This document shows, in pieces, positions 52,695 through 60,467 of a stretch of DNA of 64,000 nt. Made by a program: the position numbers and the translations under genes. Each line of letters opens with the position of its first letter. Position 1 is the first letter of the stretch. The notes under the pieces are model-generated. The model was not told the DNA's origin. It made no database searches and saw only the letters and a list, made by a program, of their open reading frames with translations. Source of the stretch: Moorella thermoacetica. Its GTDB lineage: Bacteria; Bacillota; DSM-521; Neomoorellales; Neomoorellaceae. Where the stretch lies: positions 1,700,001 through 1,764,000 of the forward strand of contig NZ_CP012369.1 of the NCBI RefSeq assembly GCF_001267405.1, read 5' to 3'.

Positions 52695-53119
52695 TCGCTT
52701 CTCCCTCCTTTCGCCAGGATTTTTGTGGCCTGTCTCGAAAACCACTTGAGCCAGTTGTCAGCCTTTTTCGGTTGCCGCACCTTGCCGCTTTCTTTCCAGG
52801 CCCGGTAGCGGGTGGCCCTGGCGCAGTCCCGACAGACAAACTTACCAGGGCAAGGAGCGAGGAATAATACGGTCGTCACTTTTCCACAGGTGGGGCACTC
52901 AAACCGGGTAGCAAAGCCACCTCCCCGATAAGGCAACCGCACTCGCTTGATGGCCTGGGCGTAGCGTTTACCGTTTATGCACCATACCGCGTTAACAAAG
53001 TTCGGCCATATCCGCAGGCCCACCCTAACACCTCCCGTGGTAAGGCTTTCCGTCCCGTTACGCCTGGACTGGAGCGGCCCGGCACGCAGTTGCGGGAAGT
53101 CTTCTACATATCGAACCAT
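52691..53119 (-). CDS. Zinc-ribbon hypothetical protein
   Basis: 142 aa. The central FECPTCGKVTTVLFLAPCPGKFVCRDCARATRY holds two CxxC pairs; flanks are basic, suggesting nucleic-acid binding. It overlaps the next gene's start by 4 nt. Similar zinc-ribbon proteins occur in phages and plasmids, but no function is known to me. Confidence 0.65.
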   Translation of the reverse strand: MVRYVEDFPQLRAGPLQSRRNGTESLTTGGVRVGLRIWPNFVNAVWCINGKRYAQAIKRVRLPYRGGGFATRFECPTCGKVTTVLFLAPCPGKFVCRDCARATRYRAWKESGKVRQPKKADNWLKWFSRQATKILAKGGRSE

Positions 53120-53214
53120 TGTTCATAACCACCTTTTTGGGTTTATTATACTAATCAATATTTACACTATGATTATAGCTAGCGTAAAAGGCCAGGAGTG
53201 ACCTGGCCCATACG

Positions 53215-53304
53215 CTAATACCACAGGAATTGAACGATGGCCAGGGCTATAAGCGCGACGGCGGTGTAGGAGAGGAAACGAATTAGCCTGAACTGCGTAG
53301 GCAT
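53215..53304 (-). CDS. 29-aa single-span membrane micro-protein
   Basis: MPTQFRLIRFLSYTAVALIA then LAIVQFLWY. One hydrophobic helix with basic N-terminus. Its ATG overlaps the upstream stop (TGATG) and GGGGGTG lies 8 nt before it, so it is probably translated by coupling. Too short to classify. Confidence 0.45.
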   Translation of the reverse strand: MPTQFRLIRFLSYTAVALIALAIVQFLWY

Positions 53305-53816
53305 CAGGCAGCACCCCCTTTGACCAGGCGGCCATCAGCTACCCGCCAGCCGAGGTCAATTAACGGCGTTTTGGTACGGCAGGCGACTTGCCATTCCCGC
53401 TTGTCGAGGGTATGGCGTATATCTTCTATGAAAGAACGTACCAGACTGCCGGTATACTCATTGTCTAAAGTCTTCCGGTTTGCTGGGTTAGATAGGATTG
53501 CGACCAACTTCGCGGCGTACTCATCAGCGTATTTGAGCGGTACTTCGGCTTGGGTCAGTATGGTGCCGAAATAATCGTCCTTACCAACACCATAGAGGTA
53601 ATACAGCCTGGCAACTTCGAGATACCCGGTTTCGTTCAGGCAGCCGTCCGGCTCCACTGTTATCAGGTCGGAAGTGACCTTAGCGTATTTCTTCTTCCTC
53701 CATACCACGATGTAGGGCATGGAATTCCGGGCGCAGTAATCGAACCAGTCATGCAGGGCACGGGAGTTCGTACTGTCGGCGTAACCTTGTTTTACCCATT
53801 CAGAATTTACTCGCAT
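53304..53816 (-). CDS. Hypothetical element protein
   Basis: 170 aa, ATG 8 nt after GGGGAGG. Segments MPYIVVWRKKKYAKVTSD and RHTLDKREWQVACRTKTPLIDLGWRV suggest a compact alpha/beta fold. No family recognised. Coupled to the micro-protein gene downstream. Confidence 0.6.
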   Translation of the reverse strand: MRVNSEWVKQGYADSTNSRALHDWFDYCARNSMPYIVVWRKKKYAKVTSDLITVEPDGCLNETGYLEVARLYYLYGVGKDDYFGTILTQAEVPLKYADEYAAKLVAILSNPANRKTLDNEYTGSLVRSFIEDIRHTLDKREWQVACRTKTPLIDLGWRVADGRLVKGGAA

Positions 53817-53837
53817 AATTTTACCTCCCCAAAATTT

Positions 53838-54128
53838 TTAGAAGCAGTAAATGTTTTCTTCTTCGTGCTGGCAGTCGGGCAAGGCGTTGTAAATTGTGTG
53901 ATATGCCAGGTCGTAGGCTTCCGAAGTCCGCAGGGCGGGGTTAGAGGCCAGCCAGCCCACAAGGGGCAGCAACCGCTCCTTCAGCCCTCCCCGGCAGTAC
54001 CACACCCAGTTAGCGCAGAAATCAGGCGTAGGCTTATAGGATTTCGCCTCCTGGTAGAGTTCCCACAATTCAGGCTCGATTTTGCAAAGCTCCTTAAACC
54101 GTTTGAACATGGCCATCATTCCTTTCAT
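53838..54128 (-). CDS. Hypothetical helical protein next to the iteron region
   Basis: 96 aa if started at 54128; an ATG at 54110 has a better-spaced AAAGGA. Helical and aromatic-rich (CANWVWYCRGGLKERL). Nothing recognised. First gene downstream of the iteron region on this strand. Confidence 0.5.
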   Translation of the reverse strand: MKGMMAMFKRFKELCKIEPELWELYQEAKSYKPTPDFCANWVWYCRGGLKERLLPLVGWLASNPALRTSEAYDLAYHTIYNALPDCQHEEENIYCF

Positions 54129-54577
54129 AAAATTTTCTACCCTTTATATCCTACTGCAACGGGGTCAACACTGCAACGGAAACCCGGAAAGCCTTGGTAT
54201 ATAAGGCTTTAGCCTGTTGCAGTCAGTGTTGCAGAAAAGGAGGGTGTTGCAACAGTAGCTGCAACACCCAATTCCTGGGGAGGGCATTATAAAAAATTTT
54301 TCTACCCTCTTATACCCCCATGCACACCCCGCACACATGCACTCTGTGCCCTGAAACCGTTGCGGCGCAAGGCCTGAGCAGTGTGCATACCCCCATGCAC
54401 ACTACCTGCACACTGGTTGCACTCTACTTCGAGAAAAAGGGAGTGTGCATGGAGTGTGCAGGTAGTGTGCAACCCCACCTGCACACTAAAAAACCCTTGC
54501 GGCAGAAGGGTTTCTGGTTAAAATTCAAGCCAGTGTGCATGTGTGCAGTCGGGGGGTATAGGGGAAAAATTTTTAGC
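54129..54577. repeat. Iteron array / candidate replication origin
   Basis: No gene fits here. The right half holds TGCACACT/AGTGTGCA repeats: three at 11-bp spacing leftward (54396, 54407, 54418) facing three at exactly 11-bp spacing (54442, 54453, 54464), with more copies around. The left half holds TGCAAC/GTTGCA repeats. AT-rich modules of form AAAATTTTCTACCC then TATACCCC flank both sets (54129, 54291, and inverted at 54551-54577), and a fourth lies at 57286-57322. Iterons with helical-turn spacing beside an AT-rich stretch and a primase gene suggest an origin or its control region. Confidence 0.65.
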
Positions 54578-56645
54578 TGGACATCCTGGCTACCATCTCT
54601 GGCTCTGGTAAAGAGTTGTCTTCCTCAGCCGCCATATCGCCTGGCACTAACATCGCTGGTCTGTGGGGTTTATCTTCCAGATTTACCAGGAAACCTTTCT
54701 TGATAGCCGCAGCTACCCGGCGTTGAGTGGAAGTCCTATCGATCCCCAGTAATTTACTTAAAGCCTTGACAGTGACCGACGTATGGTACTGCTCGTAATA
54801 CCGGCGAACGGCTTCTACCGCCTCACGTTGCTGCGGCGTTAGGGTGGCTTCGCCAGTGCTGGCGAACAGAGCAACCGCCAGGGGGTAAATGGCCGCGTAA
54901 TCGTCGATGGAGGCGATTATCGCTCCACTGCTAGAAGTTTGGCGGCTCGCCCGGTGTAGCACGGCGTTAGCCATTATCAACGTCAACAACTGCCGGAAAT
55001 CACGGCGCAACCGTACGCTGCTTGGCTTCAATAGCCTGGCTAGGGTTTCAGCGTAGGGTACGATTACATTCGCTGGCCCATTTAGCTCCAACCACTTCTG
55101 TAGGGCCGCGAAATGGCTTAAATCTGGCATGGTAGCCTGTCCAGCAGCTTCCCGTGCTTCCGCTTCCAGAATTAGCCTGGTTTGCTCCGGGGTGTCTTTC
55201 AGTTCCACGACCAGTAGGCGTGTGGCTAGCTCGCCTTCAACATTTTTAACAGTCGTGGTAATTAGGCCGACTGGGCCATCTTTGATAATTTTACGTGGCC
55301 GCAGGCCGTCAGGGGTTTTCTCTACAACTTCATAAGCCAACTGGCTACTCCAAACTAACTCACGTATAATTGTTCCCGCGACACCATCCGAATGCAAGCC
55401 TGCTGCTTCGGCTACGACAACTGTCCGGTGAGCGAAATTTTCATCCGAATAAATAAAAGCCCGCTCACTGGAAGCGGTCAATTTATAATATGCACTTTCT
55501 GGAAACATCTGTAAAACACAGTCTACCAAATAACTTTTGCCTGCCCCCGGTGGGGCCTGAAGCAGGAGGTTAATGGGTCGAGGTAATAACCGTGAGGTCA
55601 ACGCTAAGTAAAGGATGGCCAAGGCCTCGCGTTCGCCAGCAACGACTTGACTAAGGGTATTTAAAACAGGTGTTAAGATATCAGGCTCCATTGCTAAGTC
55701 TTTACATTTCTGCCAGACCGCTTCCCGCTCTGTCCTCCTGGCGGCTTCCTGCAGGTCATCTGCCGTGGTTGCTGTTTGTAATAACTCGTTAATAAGCTGC
55801 ACGAAATCTGCCTTATCCCTGGAGTTCAACCATACCTGCCGGGGGTCTTTTTCCTCCACAGTGGTTTTAATAATTTTCGCGTCCGGGAAGGCACGTAAAA
55901 CCTTTTCCACAAGGACGTGACCCTCATCCGGTTCCTGCCAGATGTAAATTTGCACTCCTTCAGGGATTAAAGCTGACCATTCCTTCTGCCACGCAGCAAC
56001 TCCGGGACTTCCTAGAGCGGGAATACCAGCATACAACAGAGTTTGCACATCAGATTCTCCCTCGACCAGGAGTAAATAACCTGCCTTCTTAGCCAAATGC
56101 AAGTTCTCCAAACCGTATGGCAGGATACCCTTGCCGCTACCCCAAGCGAACCGGCTGCCCTGTTTATTCAAACTCAGGCGGTAACGGTAGCGGAAAACCT
56201 GGCCGTCCACGGTGCAGTAGGGTATTTTGACGCCTTTAGCACATTCCGCCAGTCCCAACTTCTGAAGGAAGGATACCGGTAGGTTACAGTAGACAGCGTA
56301 GGCCGTCAAGGTAAGCGGGCCGGGGATTATCTCCGGCGGCAAGGACCCACACAATTCCCGGATTTCCTCTAGTGCATCGTCACCGTCGAGGCCAGCGACC
56401 GCCTCCAAAAAGTCCAGCGGCCAACCCGCGCCGCACCCTGCCCGGCAGAGCCAGTACCCGGACCAGCGGTTAAAAGAGAAGCTCGGTCTGGTGTCGTCAT
56501 GTAGAGGACAGCACCCATCCATCCAACCATCATCGCGTTCGTTTAGCGGGTCGCCGTTCGCGCCGCTGACGTAAGCCTCGTACAACGGAGCCCAGTCGAA
56601 TTTGCCAGCGTTATCTTTTTTCACCAGCGTAACTATATTACCCAT
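54573..56645 (-). CDS. DnaG-type primase fused to AAA+ helicase
   Basis: 690 aa. Residues ~35-80 form a CHC2-type zinc finger (CCPLHDDTRPSFSFNRWSGYWLCRAGC), ~140-260 a TOPRIM-like domain (LLLVEGESDVQTLLYAGIPA, and IWQEPDEGH). The helicase domain from ~320 has Walker A QAPPGAGKSYLVDCVL and VVAEAAGL, and the C-terminal ~110 residues carry a winged-helix-like segment (VKALSKLLGIDRTSTQRRV). It should prime and unwind the element's DNA. Strong ribosome site GGGGAGGT. Confidence 0.88.
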   Translation of the reverse strand: MGNIVTLVKKDNAGKFDWAPLYEAYVSGANGDPLNERDDGWMDGCCPLHDDTRPSFSFNRWSGYWLCRAGCGAGWPLDFLEAVAGLDGDDALEEIRELCGSLPPEIIPGPLTLTAYAVYCNLPVSFLQKLGLAECAKGVKIPYCTVDGQVFRYRYRLSLNKQGSRFAWGSGKGILPYGLENLHLAKKAGYLLLVEGESDVQTLLYAGIPALGSPGVAAWQKEWSALIPEGVQIYIWQEPDEGHVLVEKVLRAFPDAKIIKTTVEEKDPRQVWLNSRDKADFVQLINELLQTATTADDLQEAARRTEREAVWQKCKDLAMEPDILTPVLNTLSQVVAGEREALAILYLALTSRLLPRPINLLLQAPPGAGKSYLVDCVLQMFPESAYYKLTASSERAFIYSDENFAHRTVVVAEAAGLHSDGVAGTIIRELVWSSQLAYEVVEKTPDGLRPRKIIKDGPVGLITTTVKNVEGELATRLLVVELKDTPEQTRLILEAEAREAAGQATMPDLSHFAALQKWLELNGPANVIVPYAETLARLLKPSSVRLRRDFRQLLTLIMANAVLHRASRQTSSSGAIIASIDDYAAIYPLAVALFASTGEATLTPQQREAVEAVRRYYEQYHTSVTVKALSKLLGIDRTSTQRRVAAAIKKGFLVNLEDKPHRPAMLVPGDMAAEEDNSLPEPEMVARMSS

Positions 56646-56676
56646 ATTCCATACCTCCCCAGGTTTATTTTGGCAA

Positions 56677-56895
56677 CTACCTGTTCAACGTCCTTCGCCA
56701 GGCCTCATATTGATTTTCAAGTTTATCAACGTCAAACCCAAGTCTCCCTAATGCTTCCCGCAAGCTCCGTGGAATTCTGGAGGGGAAACCACGCAAGGTC
56801 GCCCCAAGCAAATAGTAGTTAACGCCCCACTCCACTGCCAGCCGCCTACGACTTTTACCCGCGCCCTGGATAATTGCCTCAATCGGGTTGCTCAT
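56677..56895 (-). CDS. Small HTH-like protein before the primase
   Basis: 72 aa starting MSNPIEAIIQGAGKSRRRLA after AAGGAGTG. RRRLAVEWGVNYYLLGATLRGF resembles a Cro-like helix-turn-helix. It precedes the primase gene by 31 nt and may control it or replication. Confidence 0.6.
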   Translation of the reverse strand: MSNPIEAIIQGAGKSRRRLAVEWGVNYYLLGATLRGFPSRIPRSLREALGRLGFDVDKLENQYEAWRRTLNR

Positions 56896-57403
56896 AGCGT
56901 TAACACTCCTTCCGTCAGTTATAGGTTTTGGCATTTAACGTATACACCCCCAAAATTAAAGCCCCTGGTTTCAGGGGCTTGAGAGTTTTAATATTATTTT
57001 TTCACCACTACCATAATAACACAGAAAAAGTAAGTAATTGTCTTGGACAGCATCTTAACATTCTCTTAACGTCAACTCCCTCGCCCACGATTTTTAATAA
57101 TTTTTTACCACTACCATAATCACATAGAAAAAACAAGCATTTGTAGCCAACAGCATCTTAACATTCCCTTAATATCCAGCCTACGGGTTGCTGTTGCAAT
57201 ACCCTTCCGAACTGCAACACCTCCTGCAACAGTCTCAAGCCTTACAATCTCTAGGTTTTCTGGCACCTGTTGCACCGTTGACGGTGTTGCAGTAGGGGTT
57301 AGGGGGTAGAAAATTTTTTAGCGATACCAGAGAAAACGGCCCTCTTATCAAGCAGGATTTAGAAGCCGTATGCAGTAAATAAATGGTTAGGGAGGTGGTA
57401 TGA
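56896..57403. other. Noncoding region with a direct-repeat pair
   Basis: Contains a hairpin AAGCCCCTG-GTTT-CAGGGGCTT (56959-56980). It also has two ~75-bp imperfect direct repeats (56991-57069, 57097-57172) sharing ACCACTACCATAAT and ACAGCATCTTAACATTC, TGCAAC/GTTGCA motifs (57190-57292), and the fourth AT-rich module (57286-57322). No gene seen. Confidence 0.6.
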
Positions 57404-57973
57404 GTGCGGAAGGCTCTTGCTATATGGTTGGCGATTACGATAGTAGCCATTGGTTTTGGGGTGGCGGCGGCTGTTGTCGGTAACATGCGGTATAAAGAAG
57501 GGTCAAAAGCATATCAAGCGGCCCTTGATTATCAACAGCGTGTTGAAGCGTATCAGAAGGCGTATCAAAAAGCGGTTGATGACTGGCTTAAATCAGACGA
57601 GGCGGCTAAGTTTAAGGAAAGCAATCAGAAATTAATGGCGGAAGCATTAACCTCTTTATTGCGTTCAAATACTCTAACTTACAACGATATAAAAGCAGCG
57701 GCAGAGGATCTTAATAAACGTACTCAAACAACGGCGCAAAAGAAGGCTGTAGAAAAAATAGGGAACGCCCCTACACCACCAGCGATTAGCAAAGATGAAG
57801 CCGAAGAGATGCTCAAAAATGCTGATCGTTTATTGACTTTTAGTGAAGTTATAGGTTACTTTTATTTAATATTGTCAATAGCATATTGGGTTATTATTTG
57901 GGGGTTTCGCAAACGTTCAGTTATGCCAGGAGAAGTTGACACTGATGGAAGCGATAAAAACATATCGGTGTAA
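57404..57973 (+). CDS. Hypothetical two-span membrane protein
   Basis: 189 aa, GTG start after GGGAGGTGG. N-terminal membrane helix (LAIWLAITIVAIGFGVAAAVV), a long charged helical domain rich in Tyr-Gln-Lys repeats (YQAALDYQQRVEAYQKAYQK), and a second membrane helix (VIGYFYLILSIAYWVIIW) near the end. AT-richer than host genes. No family recognised; last gene before attR. Confidence 0.6.
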   Translation: MRKALAIWLAITIVAIGFGVAAAVVGNMRYKEGSKAYQAALDYQQRVEAYQKAYQKAVDDWLKSDEAAKFKESNQKLMAEALTSLLRSNTLTYNDIKAAAEDLNKRTQTTAQKKAVEKIGNAPTPPAISKDEAEEMLKNADRLLTFSEVIGYFYLILSIAYWVIIWGFRKRSVMPGEVDTDGSDKNISV

Positions 57974-58120
57974 GGCGAAGGCGTTGCTGGCACCAGAAAC
58001 CAGCAATGCCTGCACAAAATAGTGTAATTTAACACAGATATCGCCCTTATCAATCTATTCCAGATGCTCACACTACAACTTAGTTACGTCTCCCACCTAC
58101 CGGGGATTTACGGCCAAGGG

Positions 58121-58143
58121 GTTTGACTGCTATTTGACTGCTA
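58121..58143 (+). repeat. Candidate integrase arm site, right
   Basis: GTTTGACTGCTAT then TTGACTGCTA, the counterpart of 45052-45074, 116 bp inside attR. Confidence 0.55.
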
Positions 58144-58258
58144 AACCAGGTAAACACTACGGGCAAAATGGACCTATTAAACATCTCCAAAACCTGCAAA
58201 GCCTTGAAAACTGGACACTCCCGGACTGGCAGGTACTGGCAAAGAAAGACTTCGTGGA

Positions 58259-58316
58259 ACTTAAAATCTCGTGGACCTTTTGGTCCGTGCGGGTTCAAGT
58301 CCCGCCTCTCGCACCA
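58259..58316 (+). repeat. attR: copied tRNA-Leu 3' end
   Basis: Exact 58-bp copy of the tRNA-Leu 3' part, without the 5' half, so it is not a functional tRNA gene. Confidence 0.95.
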
Positions 58317-58321
58317 GGATA

Positions 58322-58356
58322 AGGAAACTTCCCGGATTTACCGGGAAGTTTTTTTT
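58322..58356 (+). terminator. Original terminator of tRNA-Leu
   Basis: AACTTCCCGG-ATTTA-CCGGGAAGTT then TTTTTTATT, now separated from the tRNA by the element. Confidence 0.88.
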
Positions 58357-58610
58357 ATTGCTAGACTGCAGGTTTAAGCGTTTGAAGTAGTAGCTTGCAG
58401 GCTGTACAGCTAACCTGGTTATATCGTGATAGCGGCTGGGCATAATACTTTTATACCGGTGGTAGCAGGCCGATTATATCCCGGTAATCCCAGGTACTCC
58501 GGCCTATACCAGCAGGGCCCTGGCATACTTAAAAATACCCATATTATGCACCCAGTCCGGAAAAAGACCTCATTTACCTGGTCCCCTTTAGTAAAGGCAG
58601 GTGAGGAGCC

Positions 58611-60467
58611 ATGACCTATAGTGTTAGCCTGGGCGCCAATTACCTGGGGGATGGCCGCTGCCGCTTCCACCTCTGGGCACCCCTGGCCGAAAGCGTCGCG
58701 GTACAGATCGTGGCACCTGAAGAAAGACTCGAACCTTTAACCCGAAAAGAACGTGGTTACTTTCAGGGCGAGGTAGCGGGGGTCGTACCAGGTAGTCTCT
58801 ATTACTACCTCCTGGACGGGCAGCAGTTACCCGACCCCGCTTCGCGCTATCAGCCACGGGGGGTCCACGGCCCTTCCCAGGTAGTAGACGCCAAAGCCTT
58901 TTCCTGGTCGGATCGCTGCTGGCCGGGGCCCAAGGGTGAGGATTTAATCTTTTATGAGCTGCATGTAGGGACCTTCACCCCGGAGGGCACTTTTGAAGCC
59001 ATCATCGCCCACCTAGACGATTTGCGCACCCTGGGGGTTACCGCCATTGAATTAATGCCCGTGGCCCAGTTCCCGGGATGCCGCAACTGGGGTTACGACG
59101 GCGTTTTCCCCTTCGCCGTCCAGAACTCTTACGGTGGACCGGAGGGGCTCAGGCGGCTGGTGGATACCTGCCACAGGTACGGCCTGGCCGTATTCCTCGA
59201 TGTGGTCTACAACCACCTGGGCCCGGAAGGAAACTACCTGGCCAAATTCGGGCCTTATTTTACCGATCGTTACCGTACCCCCTGGGGACAGGCCCTCAAC
59301 TTTGATGGACCCGGCAGCGACGAAGTCCGGCGCTTCTTTATCGAAAACGCCCTTTACTGGTTAACCGAGTTTCACCTGGATGGCTTACGGTTGGACGCCA
59401 TTCATGCCATTATGGATAAGTCTGCGTTACCTTTCCTGGAGGAACTGGCCGCTGCCGTGAAGCTTCAGGCCGAACGGCTGGATCGCCGGGTTTATATTGT
59501 TGCCGAGAGTGACTTGAACGACCCCCGGGTAATCCGGCCGCAAGAATTGGGGGGATACGGCCTTGATGCCCAGTGGTGCGACGACTTTCACCACGCCCTG
59601 CATGCGCTGCTGACGGGGGAAAGAAACGGCTACTATCGTGACTTCGGCACCCTCGGCAACCTGGCCCGGGCCTTCCGGGAAGGTTATGTTTACACCGGTC
59701 AGTACTCTGCCTACCGGCAGCGGCGGCACGGCCGGCGGCCGCATCCGTGCAAGGGTAACCAGTTCGTGGTTTTTACCCAGAACCATGATCAAGTAGGTAA
59801 TCGGGCCCGGGGTGAAAGGTTAAGCACCCTGGTTCCCTTCGTCAAACTCAAACTGGCCGCCGCCGTAGTGCTCCTCTCCCCCTTCGTACCACTGCTCTTC
59901 ATGGGCGAGGAATACGGTGAAACAGCACCTTTTCAATACTTTACCAGCCATTCCGATCCCCGTCTGATCGCAGCGGTACGCCGGGGGCGGCGGGAAGAAT
60001 TCGCCGGCCACAACTGGACAGGCGAGGTGCCCGATCCCCAGGATGAGGCCACCTTCCGACGTTCCCGTCTTAACCACGGCCTCAGCCTTCAGGGACAGCA
60101 CCGGGTACTCTGGGAGTTCTACCGGCAGCTAATCCAGTTACGCCGGGAACTACCCTCCCTTACGGAGCTAAACCTGGAAAATATGGAGGTTATCACCTGC
60201 GAGGAGGACCTGGTCCTGTTCGTACGCCGCTGGAGTAGGGATAGTGAGGTGGGCATCATATTTTCCTTTAGCAACACCGCAACGGCCCCTACCCTGCCCC
60301 TGCCGGCAGGTCGCTGGCGCAAACGCCTGGATGCCGCTGAAGAGCGCTGGCTGGGCGATGGTAGTACCATACCTGCCCTGCTCGTATCCCAGGGAAAAAT
60401 GCAGGTGCCTTTAACCCCGGGAGCATGCCTGTTGTTTGAACGAATAAAGGAGGCTCAGGCTGACTAA
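58611..60467 (+). CDS. treZ: Malto-oligosyltrehalose trehalohydrolase
   Basis: 618 aa GH13 enzyme releasing trehalose from maltooligosyl-trehalose. N-terminal beta domain (1-95), barrel with DVVYNHLGPEGNY, nucleophile Asp in DGLRLDAIHAI, acid Glu in YIVAESDLNDPR, and FTQNHDQVGNR; FHHALHALLTGER is typical of TreZ rather than branching enzyme. ATG at 58611 after GGTGAGG. It overlaps the next gene by one base (TAATG). Confidence 0.93.
   Translation: MTYSVSLGANYLGDGRCRFHLWAPLAESVAVQIVAPEERLEPLTRKERGYFQGEVAGVVPGSLYYYLLDGQQLPDPASRYQPRGVHGPSQVVDAKAFSWSDRCWPGPKGEDLIFYELHVGTFTPEGTFEAIIAHLDDLRTLGVTAIELMPVAQFPGCRNWGYDGVFPFAVQNSYGGPEGLRRLVDTCHRYGLAVFLDVVYNHLGPEGNYLAKFGPYFTDRYRTPWGQALNFDGPGSDEVRRFFIENALYWLTEFHLDGLRLDAIHAIMDKSALPFLEELAAAVKLQAERLDRRVYIVAESDLNDPRVIRPQELGGYGLDAQWCDDFHHALHALLTGERNGYYRDFGTLGNLARAFREGYVYTGQYSAYRQRRHGRRPHPCKGNQFVVFTQNHDQVGNRARGERLSTLVPFVKLKLAAAVVLLSPFVPLLFMGEEYGETAPFQYFTSHSDPRLIAAVRRGRREEFAGHNWTGEVPDPQDEATFRRSRLNHGLSLQGQHRVLWEFYRQLIQLRRELPSLTELNLENMEVITCEEDLVLFVRRWSRDSEVGIIFSFSNTATAPTLPLPAGRWRKRLDAAEERWLGDGSTIPALLVSQGKMQVPLTPGACLLFERIKEAQAD

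Larger units (their letters stand above)
44995..58316. mobile_element. 13.3-kb integrative element in tRNA-Leu
   Basis: Bounded by the 58-bp direct repeats, with a tyrosine integrase next to the tRNA. Contents: integrase, regulatory/TA-like operon, IS110 copy, orphan membrane and Ser-rich proteins, small zinc-ribbon proteins, primase-helicase and an iteron array. No conjugation, portal, large terminase or capsid gene is recognised. It most resembles an integrated replicating plasmid or phage satellite. A small hairpin with TTTT (AAGGCC-TGAA-AGGCCTT, 45003-45020) inside its left end can replace the tRNA terminator it displaced. Confidence 0.9.

Noticed and set aside
54302-54703. Open frames across the iteron array
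   Set aside because: They encode His/Thr/Cys-rich low-complexity peptides that simply translate TGCACAC repeats.
58259-58316. A second tRNA-Leu gene
   Set aside because: Only the 3' half is present; there is no D arm or 5' acceptor strand. It is the attachment-site copy.
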